DNA from: GCA-003244245 sp050699595
GTDB lineage: Bacteria; Actinomycetota; Actinomycetes; Mycobacteriales; Pseudonocardiaceae
DNA length: 64,000 nucleotides
NCBI GenBank assembly: GCA_050699595.1
Contig: JBOHFI010000002.1
Location: forward strand, 62,001 to 126,000
Direction of reading: 5' to 3'
Shown: in pieces, positions 8,087-17,240 of the stretch
Layout: every line of letters begins with the position of its first letter
Numbering within the stretch: position 1 is the first letter of the stretch
Translations under genes and position numbers: made by a program
The notes under the pieces: generated by a model
Told to the model about the DNA's origin: nothing
Database searches by the model: none
The model's input: the letters and a program-made list of their open reading frames with translations, nothing else

Positions 8087-9085
8087 TCAACTCCCACCGG
8101 TGGACTCAGGTTGCGAGTCCTCTTCCACTTTTCTCACAATTTGCGAAATTCCTGTCAATCTATTGAAAAGATCTTCAAATTTAGCGCATAGTTGCGACCC
8201 ATTAGCTTTGTCTTGCATCAACAGGACTCCGTGCAGTCCTTGTTGTGCATAGTTGTCCACCGGCTGGTCAATTCGGGTAGGTATAGTGAAAGCGACCTCC
8301 GAGTTGTCCACGATAAGCATACTCGGACAATTTGGGAGAAACGGTATTAAGTGGATCTTGATGTCAATCATTGTGCTATTTCTGTCGGCGGCGAACTTCG
8401 CTATTTTCAGAACTTCGACACAGTGCTTGAAGGCTTGAACGTCACCTATCATGTCGGAAGGCTTCAGCACTACTCCACCACCACGCTCTCGCTGCCGAAT
8501 ATTGTCGTAAACATCGAGGGGTCGTTGAATTATTCTATAATACTTCAATGCCCGTCCAGATTCGGTCGCCTCTCTTTCAAGTCGGTCTCTCAGACGCTCC
8601 TCAATGGCGTCGAAATACTCTGCTCTATACCGGGGAGGATCAAGAGCGGCTCCCGCGTCAGGCGGTGGACTGTAGTCGCCGAGAACTAGAATTTGACGGG
8701 TAGCGCGCTTCACTTCCTTGGTCAATCTATCGTAACCAGCAACCCCATTCCTGCTTACTCTAAGACCCGGACGGTCCAGAGCGTACTCGACCGCCGCGTG
8801 CACGTGGTTGAGATTACGCTCAAGTTCACCATTCAGTTGATCGTGGGTCGCTTGAAGCTTCATCTCAGAAGTCACCCGGAAGCGGTCGACCGCAACCACT
8901 GCCGCGAAACTGATTGCCACGAAGGACACGATGCTGGCGCCAGCATCTCGGGTGCCGGTCTCAAGCAGAGCCTTCAAGCCGTAGCCCAAGAGTGCCGACA
9001 GGCCCATTTTTATCGCGTCAATCCACGCGAAATTCTCTACGAAGAAACCTTTCAGGTTCGCGCTTTGACGCCCTCTCTCATTCAC
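8087..9085 (-). CDS. Two-helix membrane protein with a degenerate PLD-like cytoplasmic domain (copy 1)
   Basis: A 332-residue protein of no family I can name. Two membrane helices (about 23-42 and 48-67) are followed by a coiled-coil-like stretch (70-100) and a soluble domain with QILVLGDYSPPP (131-142), ALKYYRIIQRPLDVY and CPSMLIVDNSEVAF. In the last, C253-x-S255-x4-D260 has the spacing of a PLD HxKxxxxD motif with His and Lys replaced, so a catalytically dead, sensing fold is possible (inference). GTG start at 9085 with GGAGA seven bases upstream. GC is visibly lower than in neighbouring housekeeping genes, suggesting transfer. A paralogue lies at 50739-51918. Confidence 0.7.
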   Translation of the reverse strand: MNERGRQSANLKGFFVENFAWIDAIKMGLSALLGYGLKALLETGTRDAGASIVSFVAISFAAVVAVDRFRVTSEMKLQATHDQLNGELERNLNHVHAAVEYALDRPGLRVSRNGVAGYDRLTKEVKRATRQILVLGDYSPPPDAGAALDPPRYRAEYFDAIEERLRDRLEREATESGRALKYYRIIQRPLDVYDNIRQRERGGGVVLKPSDMIGDVQAFKHCVEVLKIAKFAADRNSTMIDIKIHLIPFLPNCPSMLIVDNSEVAFTIPTRIDQPVDNYAQQGLHGVLLMQDKANGSQLCAKFEDLFNRLTGISQIVRKVEEDSQPESTGGS

Positions 9086-9724
9086 GAGAGTCTCCAGCTA
9101 ATAAGTTCCCAAGATGGCCCGATCGTGATTGCGGCAGCCCAAACGGCAGCATCTGAGAGCCATCAAGATCTCGCGCACAGTCCCTCGACCAACAGTCAAG
9201 TTGCCGCGCTATGGGCCGAAGGATGGTACCCATCATTTCGTAATGGTTCATCCGCACGTATCCAGCCAGCAAAAGAACAGCGGCACGTCGATGCCTAACA
9301 GCCTATTGCTCCACCGGGGCATCTGTGTCGAACCTGACACACCAAGACCGATCCCAAGCAGTCCTCGCCATGCTCGCGCCGACCGCACACCATGCCCGCC
9401 TTGATCGCTCCGCACCCTGGTCAGCCGAAACCTCCAGGCAGGGCGCGGTGCGTATCCCCTATCGATCACGAACATCCAACCAGAGGATCGTCGGTAGCAC
9501 CTGAGCAACACCAGGCGCCGTGTGCCCACGAATGTCAGTCACGAGAGTATCAGAGTTCGCCCACCTGCTCCCGGAAGACTGTCGTAGATCGGCTCCCGGG
9601 ACTCGCAAACTAATGTGACTTTCTTGACCGGGCAGAACGGCGCTGGGTGTGGGGTTAGTAGCAGTTGGTCACCGTTGATCTCAGATCTGATCGGCAGTGA
9701 TGGCCATGGGCTGACGCTAGAGGC
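9086..9724. other. Intergenic stretch without a recognisable gene
   Basis: About 640 bases between the start of the membrane protein and the end of the MBL-Rieske gene. The small open frames here on both strands lack family similarity, plausible ribosome sites or consistent codon bias. Base composition is mixed, lower GC at the left end, as for the adjacent gene. It may hold the promoter of the membrane-protein gene; I see no repeat or RNA. Confidence 0.4.
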
Positions 9725-11257
9725 TCAGCTCTGCAGCAGCGCAGCTCGAATGTGGTGGCCGGTCGCGGTCAGGCAGCGGCCCGTGGCCAGGTCGAAGCGC
9801 CAGCCGTGCAGGGCACAGGTGAGAATCCCGTCGGAGACGCTGCCGAACTTGGCCAGGTCGGCGCGCAGGTGTGGGCAGCGGCGTTGCACGCGCCAGCCGT
9901 CCAGGCCGATGTCCGCGCCGTCATCGTTGCGCTCGTCGTACCAGTTCTCGACATAGTCGATGCGTTCCCGTGACAAGCACTTGAAGAAGACGTAGACGAA
10001 CTCGTTGTACTGGCCGACCCGGCCGGCCCGAAACCGCAGGGACAGAAACAGGCTGTTCGACCAGTCCACCTCGCGGCGGACCAGGTTGGTGGCGACCAGA
10101 TCCGCCGAGGTGGACAGCCGGTAGCGGCAGTGCTCGCCAGCGAACCCGCGCACCTCGCGAGCGGGGAAGTCGATCACCAGTGAGCGCTCACCGACGTCCA
10201 GGCGAACGGGGCCGCCGACCCCGGTGCAGATGTGCTCAGCCCGCGTGAGCAGGGGCTCCCACCACTGCTTGAGCTGCTCGAGCAGGTCAGCGGGCACCGG
10301 CGCCCGGCTGGCCCGCTCCCGCTCCAGGACCGGCTGCGCGCGGACCTGATATTCGCGCAGGTAGGCGGTCTTCTCCCGGAAGATGTGCGTGATCTCGGCG
10401 GCCGAATGCCGGTGGGCGAGCTCGCAGCGCGACCCGTCCAGCTCGGCGACACTTCCCGGCAACAGCAGGTGTGCCCGCACCCCAGGACGCGCCGAGGCCA
10501 GCTCGGCCAGGAACTCCAGCTGATCGGTGAAGATGCTGTCCCCGTCGCGACCGACACCGTTGACCTCGAAGAGCTCCTCGTCGAGGAAGCAGGGCGGACC
10601 CGCGGTGGGGAACACGTGCGCCGCACCCACGGCGTCGATGTAGCGCAGCGCCCGGTCGGTCTGCCCGGCCCGCTTACGGCGGGCGAACTCCTTGCGCGCG
10701 CCCTCAGGCAGGTCGTAGACCATCGGCCACCAGATCGCGCCGGAGAACTGGGTGAAATACCCCTGCACCTCGCCGAAGTCCCGGAGCAGCTCGACGTCCA
10801 GCGGGTGGGCGTCGTTCTGGTTGAGGATCACGGTGCGACCGTCGTCCAGGGACAGCGCCGAGTCACCGATCGGCCCGTCGCTGGGCCCGGTCAATGACGT
10901 GATCATGATGCGCAAGCCGTCGCGTTCCACCGGAACGCCTGACGTCGTGCGCAGGAAGGTCCGGAACCCGAGCGCAGCGAGCTCGCGCTCCAGCTCGTCG
11001 GTGGGGTAGTCCGGGAGCAACACCGTGGTGTTCTTGCGCACGTGCCGGCGCAACAGCTCGGCGTCGAAGTGGTCCCGGTGCAGGTGCGAGACGTAGAGGA
11101 AGTCGGCCTGCCCGAAGGCGGCCCAGTCCAGGCCACTGTTGTCCGGGAAAGGGAACCACGAGCCGAAGAAGGCCGGGTTCACCCAGGGGTCGCAGAGCAC
11201 ACTGCCCGCGGCCGTCTCGATGAACAACCCGGCGTGCCCGAGTCCGGTGACCCGCAT
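9725..11257 (-). CDS. Metallo-beta-lactamase-fold protein fused to a Rieske [2Fe-2S] domain
   Basis: A 510-residue protein. The N-terminal half is an MBL-fold, UlaG-like hydrolase domain (LGHAGLFIET; metal motif SHLHRDHFD with H58, H60, D62, H63). The C-terminus is a Rieske centre: C461-P-H463 in CPHLRADL and C481-x2-H484 in CALHGW. Family members with this architecture resemble CMP-N-acetylneuraminate hydroxylase, but the substrate here is unknown. The ATG at 11257 has a strong GGAGGAGG ribosome site. It is divergent to the valine-type dehydrogenase gene. A redox or hydroxylation role is expected from the Rieske centre. Confidence 0.88.
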   Translation of the reverse strand: MRVTGLGHAGLFIETAAGSVLCDPWVNPAFFGSWFPFPDNSGLDWAAFGQADFLYVSHLHRDHFDAELLRRHVRKNTTVLLPDYPTDELERELAALGFRTFLRTTSGVPVERDGLRIMITSLTGPSDGPIGDSALSLDDGRTVILNQNDAHPLDVELLRDFGEVQGYFTQFSGAIWWPMVYDLPEGARKEFARRKRAGQTDRALRYIDAVGAAHVFPTAGPPCFLDEELFEVNGVGRDGDSIFTDQLEFLAELASARPGVRAHLLLPGSVAELDGSRCELAHRHSAAEITHIFREKTAYLREYQVRAQPVLERERASRAPVPADLLEQLKQWWEPLLTRAEHICTGVGGPVRLDVGERSLVIDFPAREVRGFAGEHCRYRLSTSADLVATNLVRREVDWSNSLFLSLRFRAGRVGQYNEFVYVFFKCLSRERIDYVENWYDERNDDGADIGLDGWRVQRRCPHLRADLAKFGSVSDGILTCALHGWRFDLATGRCLTATGHHIRAALLQS

Positions 11258-11360
11258 GTTTCGTCTCCTCCTCCGCCGCTTACTCGCCAGATGGTGCCAT
11301 CTACGCTGCGAAGCGGCGCGCCCTACCAGCGCTCCACCGAGTGGGAGGGGGGCTACCACG

Positions 11361-12449
11361 GTGACCGATGTGTTCCGATCCGGCGACCACGAGCAGGTTG
11401 TATTCTGCCGCGACGAGTCCTCAGGGCTGCGCGCCATCATCGCCGTCCATTCCACCGCGCTGGGGCCGTCGCTCGGCGGCACCCGGTTCCACCCCTACGT
11501 CGACGAGGAGGACGCCCTCGCCGACGTGCTGCACCTGTCCCGCGCGATGTCCTACAAGAACGCGCTCGCCGGGCTGGACCACGGCGGTGGCAAGGCCGTC
11601 ATCCTCGGCGACCCGACCCGGGACAAGACCGAGGTGGTGCTGCGCGCTTATGGGCGCTTCGTGCAGTCGCTGGGCGGGCGCTACATCACCGCATGTGACG
11701 TCGGTACCCACGTCGAGGACATGGATATCATCGCCAGAGAGTCTGAATTCGTCACCGGACGCTCGTTGGCCCACGGTGGTGCCGGCGACTCATCGATCCT
11801 GACCGCCTTCGGCGTCTTCCAGGGCATGCGCGCGGCCGCTGAACACGTCTGGGGTGCGCCCACTCTGTCCGGGCGTCGGGTGGGCATCGCCGGCGTCGGC
11901 AAGGTCGGGAGACACCTCGTTGATCACGTGCTCGCCGACGGCGCGGAGGTGATCGTGGCCGACGTCAGCGAGCGCGCTATCGAGCAGGTTCGCACCAAGC
12001 ATCCCGAGGTGATGGTGGCGCCGAGTACCGAGGCGCTGGTATGCGAGCCCATCGACGTCTACGCCCCGTGCGCGCTCGGCGCGGCACTGGACGATCCCAC
12101 GGTGACGGCGCTGCGCGCCGAGATCGTCTGTGGTGGTGCGAACAACCAGCTGAAGCACCCCGGCGTGGAGAAGCTTCTCGACGAGCGGGGCATCCTCTAC
12201 GCACCCGACTATGTGGTGAACTCCGGTGGAGTCATTCAGGTGGCCGACGAGATCGAGGGCTTCGACTTCCCACGGGCCAAAGCCCGGGTCGCCACGATCT
12301 TCGACACCACTCGGGAGATCTTCGAGCGGGCCGAGCGGGACGGTGTGCCGCCCGCCGTCGCCGCCGACCACCTAGCCGAGCGACGGATCGCCGGTGTAGG
12401 CCGCCTTCGCAAGATCTTCCTCTACACCCGCCCCTTCCCACACCGATAA
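11361..12449 (+). CDS. Glu/Leu/Phe/Val dehydrogenase family enzyme, probably valine/leucine dehydrogenase
   Basis: NAD-dependent oxidative deamination of a branched-chain or aromatic amino acid; 362 residues, the length of Streptomyces valine dehydrogenase. The amino-acid pocket motifs LGPSLGGTRFHPY and GLDHGGGKAVI (catalytic Lys) are followed by the Rossmann motif GIAGVGKVGRHL and GGANNQL. GTG start at 11361 preceded by GGGAGGGG. Valine is the preferred guess because of actinobacterial context, but leucine or phenylalanine dehydrogenase cannot be excluded from the motifs. It ends shortly before a long palindrome. Confidence 0.88.
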   Translation: MTDVFRSGDHEQVVFCRDESSGLRAIIAVHSTALGPSLGGTRFHPYVDEEDALADVLHLSRAMSYKNALAGLDHGGGKAVILGDPTRDKTEVVLRAYGRFVQSLGGRYITACDVGTHVEDMDIIARESEFVTGRSLAHGGAGDSSILTAFGVFQGMRAAAEHVWGAPTLSGRRVGIAGVGKVGRHLVDHVLADGAEVIVADVSERAIEQVRTKHPEVMVAPSTEALVCEPIDVYAPCALGAALDDPTVTALRAEIVCGGANNQLKHPGVEKLLDERGILYAPDYVVNSGGVIQVADEIEGFDFPRAKARVATIFDTTREIFERAERDGVPPAVAADHLAERRIAGVGRLRKIFLYTRPFPHR

Positions 12450-12463
12450 TCCCCAGATTCGTC

Positions 12464-12525
12464 GCATTCAGCGGGCTGAGCGGGGTAAACGGCGTGCCCG
12501 TTACCCCGCTCAGCCCGCTGAATGC
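12464..12525. repeat. Long palindrome, family A copy 1
   Basis: Two perfect 25-base arms (12464-12488 and 12501-12525) with a 12-base loop; the arm starts GCATTCAGCGGGCTGAGCGG. It lies between the amino-acid dehydrogenase and lhr, both on the plus strand. No T-tract follows. A near-identical hairpin occurs at 61962-62019, so this is a dispersed element that may act as a terminator. Confidence 0.85.
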
Positions 12526-12547
12526 GGCAGGAGACCATCATGGGGGC

Positions 12548-15500
12548 GTGGTTGAGGGATTCGGTGCGGCTACTCGGGAGTGGTTCGGGGGGGCGTTCGC
12601 TGGGGCTACGGCGGCGCAGGAGGGTGCGTGGCGGGCTGTGGCCGCGGGCGAGCACACCCTGGTGGTGGCGCCTACCGGATCGGGCAAGACCCTCGCCGCG
12701 TTCCTGTGGGCGCTGGACCGGCTGGCCGTCGCGGGACCCCCGGACGATCCGACGAGGCGCTGCCAGGTGCTCTACATCTCCCCGCTCAAGGCCCTTGCGG
12801 TCGACGTCGAGCGCAACCTGCGCTCCCCGCTGGCGGGCATCCGGCAGGCCGCGCACCGGTTGGGGCTGCCGGCGCCGGACATCCGGGTGGGGATGCGCAC
12901 CGGCGACACCCCGGCCGATCAGCGCCGCGCCTTCGCCCGCGCCCCGACCGACGTACTCGTCACCACCCCGGAGTCGCTGTTCCTGCTGCTGACGTCGGCG
13001 GCCAGGCAGTCGCTGCGCGGGATCCACACCGTGATCGTCGACGAGGTGCACGCCGTCGTCGCCACCAAACGCGGCGCGCACCTGGCTGTGTCCTTGGAGC
13101 GGCTGGACGCCCTGCTGGACAAACCCGCCCAGCGGATCGGCCTGTCCGCCACCGTGCGTCCGGTCGAGGAGGTCAGCGCCTTCCTCGCCGGGGGCCGGCC
13201 GGTACAGGTGGTGGCGCCCCCGTCGGCTAAGACGATCGAGATTTCGGTGCAGGTACCGGTGCCGGACATGTCGGTACTGGGTGCGCCGACCGGACAGGCC
13301 GACGAACCAGCGGAGCACCGTGCCTCGATCTGGCCCGCCGTGGAGCGGCGGGTGCTGGACCTGGTGCGCGCGCACCGCTCGACGATCGTGTTCGCCAACT
13401 CGCGCCGGCTGGCAGAGCGGCTCACCTCCCGGCTCAACGAGCTGGCCGTCGGCGAGCCGGCAGTGCCGCGAGACCGGATGCCAGCCGAGCTGATGGGCCA
13501 AGCCGGGCTCGCCGGTGGCGCTCCCGACGTGATCGCCAAGGCGCACCACGGCTCGATGTCGCGCGAGCGGCGAACCCTGGTCGAGGAGGAGCTCAAGTCC
13601 GGCCGATTGCCGTGCGTGGTCGCCACCTCCTCGCTTGAGCTGGGCATCGACATGGGAGCGGTGGACCTGGTCGTGCAGATCGAGGCCCCCCCGACGGTGG
13701 CGTCGGGCCTGCAGCGGATCGGTCGGGCCGGCCACCAGGTGGGCGCGGTGTCCCGGGGCGTGGTCTTCCCCAAGTTCCGCGGCGACCTGGTCTCGTGTGC
13801 GGTGATCGCCGAACGGATGGCCGGCGGGGCGATCGAGGCGCTGCGCTACCCCCGCAATCCGCTCGACGTGCTCGCTCAGCAGGTGGTGGCCATGGTCGCG
13901 CTGGATACCTGGACCGTCGACGATCTCGCCACGCTGGTTCGCCGCGCCGCGCCGTACTCGGCACTACCCGACTCGGCGCTGCACGCCGTCCTGGACATGC
14001 TCGCGGGTCGCTACCCCTCAGAGGAGTTCGGCGAGCTGCGCCCCCGGATCGTCTGGGACCGGGTCAGCGACGAGCTGCGCGGACGACCGGGCGCGCAGCG
14101 GCTGGCGGTCACCTCCGGTGGCACCATCCCGGACCGGGGGCTGTTCACGGTGATGACCCCCGGCGGCGCTGACGGGGCGGGCTCGCGGGTCGGTGAACTC
14201 GACGAGGAGATGGTGTACGAGTCCCGGGTGGGCGACACGTTCCTGCTCGGTTCGACCTCGTGGAAGATCGTCGACATCACCCACGACCGGGTCATCGCGG
14301 CACCCGCGCCCGGTGAGCCGGCTCGGATGCCGTTCTGGAAGGGCGATGCGCCGGGTCGGCCTCTGGAGTTGGGGCGGGCACTGGGCGCGTTCGTCCGCGA
14401 GCTGAGCGGCGCCGGAGCCGACGCGGCACGTGGTCGCCTCCAGGCGGCCGGGCTCGACAGCTGGGCGGCCGACAACCTGCTGACCTACTTGCGCGAGCAA
14501 CGCGAGGCCACCGGCCACGTGCCCGACGACCGCACCGTCCTGGTGGAGCGGTTCCGCGACGATCTGGGTGACTGGCGGATGGTGGTGCACTCCCCGTTCG
14601 GCGCACAGGTCAACGGGCCCTGGGCGCTGGCAATCGGCGCCCGGCTGCGCGAACGGCGAGGTGTCGAGGCGCAAGTGGCCAGCGCGGACGACGGTATCGT
14701 GCTGCGGCTGCCGGACGCGCTGGACGCTGACGGTGCCGAGGTGGCGCCCACCGCCGAGGACGTGCTGCTCGACCCGGACGAGGTGGAGCAGCTCGTGACC
14801 GCCGAGGTAAGCACCTCCGCGCTGTTCGCCTCCCGATTCCGGGAGTGCGCCGCGCGGTCCCTGCTGCTACCCCGCCGCGACCCGAGGCGCCGCACACCGC
14901 TGTGGCAGCAGCGGCAGCGCTCAGCGCAGCTGCTCACCGTCGCCTCGAAGTACGAGCGGTTTCCGGTGGTGCTGGAGGCGATGCGGGAGTGCCTGCAGGA
15001 CGTCTATGACCTCCCCGGCCTGCGCGAGCTGATGTCGGAGGTGCGAGCCCGGCGGGTGCGGGTGGTGGAGGTGACCACCTCCTCGCCGTCACCGTTCGCC
15101 CGCAGCCTGCTGTTCGGCTACGTGGGAATGTTTCTCTACGAGCTTGACGCCCCGCTGGCCGAGCGTCGGGCCGCTGCGCTCGCGCTGGACTCCACGCTGT
15201 TGGCGGAGCTGCTGGGCACCGAGGCGATCCGCGAGCTGCTCGACCCCGGGGTGCTCGTGGACGTGGAGGCGCAGCTGCAGCGCATCGATCCGGATCGGCA
15301 GGCCCGGGACGTCGAGAGCACCGCCGACGCGCTGCGCGCCCTGGGTGACCTCACCGAGGCCGAGGCCGCACGGCGCGGGGTCGCCCCGGACTGGCTCGCC
15401 GAGCTCGGCGCGGCCCGCCGGGTGATCACGGTGCGGATCGCCGGCGAGCGGCGCTGGATCGCTATCGAGGACGCCGGGCGGGTGCGCGACGCACTGGGCG

Positions 15501-17203
15501 CGGCCCTGCCGGTAGGGGTGCCGGAAGCGTTCACCGAACCGGTGGCGGATCCACTCGGGGATCTTGTGCTCCGCTATGCGAGAACGCGCGGGCCGTTCAC
15601 CGCGGCCGCCGCCGCGGATCGCTTCGGACTCGGGGTCGCTGTGATGGGCGCGGTACTGGATCGGATGACCAGGACGGGCACTCTGGTCCGTGGCGAGCTG
15701 CGTCCCATCGAATCGGGCCCCATCGAATCGGGCGCTGGGGGCACGGAGTACTGCCACAGCGAGGTACTACGGCGGTTGCGGAGGGCGTCGTTGGCCCGGT
15801 TGCGGGCCGAAGTGGAGCCGGTTGAGCAAGCCGCCCTGGGTCGGTTCCTGCCGGCCTGGCACGGCATCAGCTCCTGGAACACCCGCAGTGACGAGTCCGG
15901 GCCACCTCGACGGCTGCGCCGCGCGCCGACTCCGGAGGACGTGCTCGGTGTGGTGGAGCAGCTGGCCGGGGCCCCGGTGCCGGCGAGCGCGCTGGAATCG
16001 CTGCTCCTCCCAGCCCGGCTTCCCGGCTACTCCCCTGCCCTGCTCGATGAGCTCACGATCTCCGGTGAGGTGAGCTGGATCGGCTGCGGGTCACTACCTG
16101 GTTGCGACGGGTGGATCGCGCTGGCTCCCACCGACCTGGCTGACCTGGTGCTACCAGACTCTGATGAGCAGCTTGCGCTCACACCGGTACACCATCGTGT
16201 CCTGCGCGTGCTGGGCTGGGAGCCCGCCGGCGGTCCGGCCGGGGGTGGCGCGCTGTTCTTCCGGCAGCTTGCCGATCGAACCAGTCAGCATCTCCTTGAC
16301 GACGGTGAACCGGCGCCTGGTGACGCCGACGTGGTAGCGGCGGTATGGGACCTGGTGTGGGCGGGGCTGCTCACCAACGATTCCCTGACGCCGCTGCGGG
16401 CCCTGGTATCCGGGCGTTCCGCCGCACACCGCCCACGCCGGTCCGCACCGCGCGGGCGGTACGCCCGCATGCGCGCGAGTCGGCCGGTGCCGCCCTCCGT
16501 CGCCGGTCCGCCGACGGCCGCGGGACGCTGGTCACTGTCGCCGGTTCCCCCGCAGCTAGCGTCACAGCAACCCGCCGCACAACCTGACCCAACCCGGCGT
16601 GCGCATGCCCGGGCCGAGACGTTCCTCGAACGTCACGGGGTACTGGCCAGAGGAGCTCTCGACACCGAGCGAGTCGTCGGCGGCTTCGCCGGCGTCTACA
16701 AGGTGCTGCGGGCCATGGAGGACTCTGGCCGATGCCGACGCGGGTACGTCGTCGAGGGACTCGGGGCCGCACAGTTCGCCGTCCCCGGAGCCATCGACCG
16801 CCTTCGTGCTGTGGCCCGACCCGGTGACGGCACACCCCCCGTCGTGGTACTTGCCGCGGCTGACCCCGCCCAGCCCTACGGAGCGGCCTTGCCATGGCCG
16901 CCCACGGTAGGTGACGTCAGACACCGGCCTGGGCGCAAGGCCGGAGCGCTGGCCGTCCTCGTCGACGGTGCCGCCGTGCTCTACGTCGAACGCGGCGGCC
17001 GATCGGTGCTGTCCTTCACCGAGGACACCGCCACCTTGCGTGCCGCTGTGCAGGCCCTCGCCGGCGCGGTCCACCAGGGGTGGTTGGGTTCCCTGTCCGT
17101 GGAGCGTGCCGACGGCGAGGCGGCCCTGGGCTCCGCGCTGGCCGACCTGCTGCGCGACGCCGGGTTTCATGCCACCCCTCGCGGACTGCGGCTGCGCGCC
17201 TGA
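12548..17203 (+). CDS. lhr: Lhr-type ATP-dependent DNA helicase
   Basis: A 1551-residue SF2 helicase, close to the length of mycobacterial Lhr. Near the N-terminus: VVAPTGSGKTLAAF (Walker A), VIVDEVHAV (DEVH box), GLSATVRP (motif III), then motifs V-VI in ATSSLELGIDMG and LQRIGRAGHQ. The long C-terminal part (over 850 residues) corresponds to the Lhr winged-helix/Lhr-CTD. GTG at 12548 is where Lhr homology begins; the frame is open further upstream through the palindrome but without similarity. Lhr is a 3'-5' helicase linked to the DNA-damage response in mycobacteria; no SOS box is seen here. Confidence 0.95.
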   Translation: MVEGFGAATREWFGGAFAGATAAQEGAWRAVAAGEHTLVVAPTGSGKTLAAFLWALDRLAVAGPPDDPTRRCQVLYISPLKALAVDVERNLRSPLAGIRQAAHRLGLPAPDIRVGMRTGDTPADQRRAFARAPTDVLVTTPESLFLLLTSAARQSLRGIHTVIVDEVHAVVATKRGAHLAVSLERLDALLDKPAQRIGLSATVRPVEEVSAFLAGGRPVQVVAPPSAKTIEISVQVPVPDMSVLGAPTGQADEPAEHRASIWPAVERRVLDLVRAHRSTIVFANSRRLAERLTSRLNELAVGEPAVPRDRMPAELMGQAGLAGGAPDVIAKAHHGSMSRERRTLVEEELKSGRLPCVVATSSLELGIDMGAVDLVVQIEAPPTVASGLQRIGRAGHQVGAVSRGVVFPKFRGDLVSCAVIAERMAGGAIEALRYPRNPLDVLAQQVVAMVALDTWTVDDLATLVRRAAPYSALPDSALHAVLDMLAGRYPSEEFGELRPRIVWDRVSDELRGRPGAQRLAVTSGGTIPDRGLFTVMTPGGADGAGSRVGELDEEMVYESRVGDTFLLGSTSWKIVDITHDRVIAAPAPGEPARMPFWKGDAPGRPLELGRALGAFVRELSGAGADAARGRLQAAGLDSWAADNLLTYLREQREATGHVPDDRTVLVERFRDDLGDWRMVVHSPFGAQVNGPWALAIGARLRERRGVEAQVASADDGIVLRLPDALDADGAEVAPTAEDVLLDPDEVEQLVTAEVSTSALFASRFRECAARSLLLPRRDPRRRTPLWQQRQRSAQLLTVASKYERFPVVLEAMRECLQDVYDLPGLRELMSEVRARRVRVVEVTTSSPSPFARSLLFGYVGMFLYELDAPLAERRAAALALDSTLLAELLGTEAIRELLDPGVLVDVEAQLQRIDPDRQARDVESTADALRALGDLTEAEAARRGVAPDWLAELGAARRVITVRIAGERRWIAIEDAGRVRDALGAALPVGVPEAFTEPVADPLGDLVLRYARTRGPFTAAAAADRFGLGVAVMGAVLDRMTRTGTLVRGELRPIESGPIESGAGGTEYCHSEVLRRLRRASLARLRAEVEPVEQAALGRFLPAWHGISSWNTRSDESGPPRRLRRAPTPEDVLGVVEQLAGAPVPASALESLLLPARLPGYSPALLDELTISGEVSWIGCGSLPGCDGWIALAPTDLADLVLPDSDEQLALTPVHHRVLRVLGWEPAGGPAGGGALFFRQLADRTSQHLLDDGEPAPGDADVVAAVWDLVWAGLLTNDSLTPLRALVSGRSAAHRPRRSAPRGRYARMRASRPVPPSVAGPPTAAGRWSLSPVPPQLASQQPAAQPDPTRRAHARAETFLERHGVLARGALDTERVVGGFAGVYKVLRAMEDSGRCRRGYVVEGLGAAQFAVPGAIDRLRAVARPGDGTPPVVVLAAADPAQPYGAALPWPPTVGDVRHRPGRKAGALAVLVDGAAVLYVERGGRSVLSFTEDTATLRAAVQALAGAVHQGWLGSLSVERADGEAALGSALADLLRDAGFHATPRGLRLRA

Positions 17204-17240
17204 GGACCTGGGCGCCTGATGACACGGTCGCCAGATCAGT

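Noticed and set aside
9248..9529. 93-codon minus-strand frame between the membrane protein and the MBL-Rieske gene
   Set aside because: No ribosome site, no similarity, Arg/Trp-rich translation typical of random GC-rich frames.
12422..13735. Minus-strand open frame of 437 codons opposite the start of lhr
   Set aside because: Shadow frame; the opposite strand carries clear helicase motifs.
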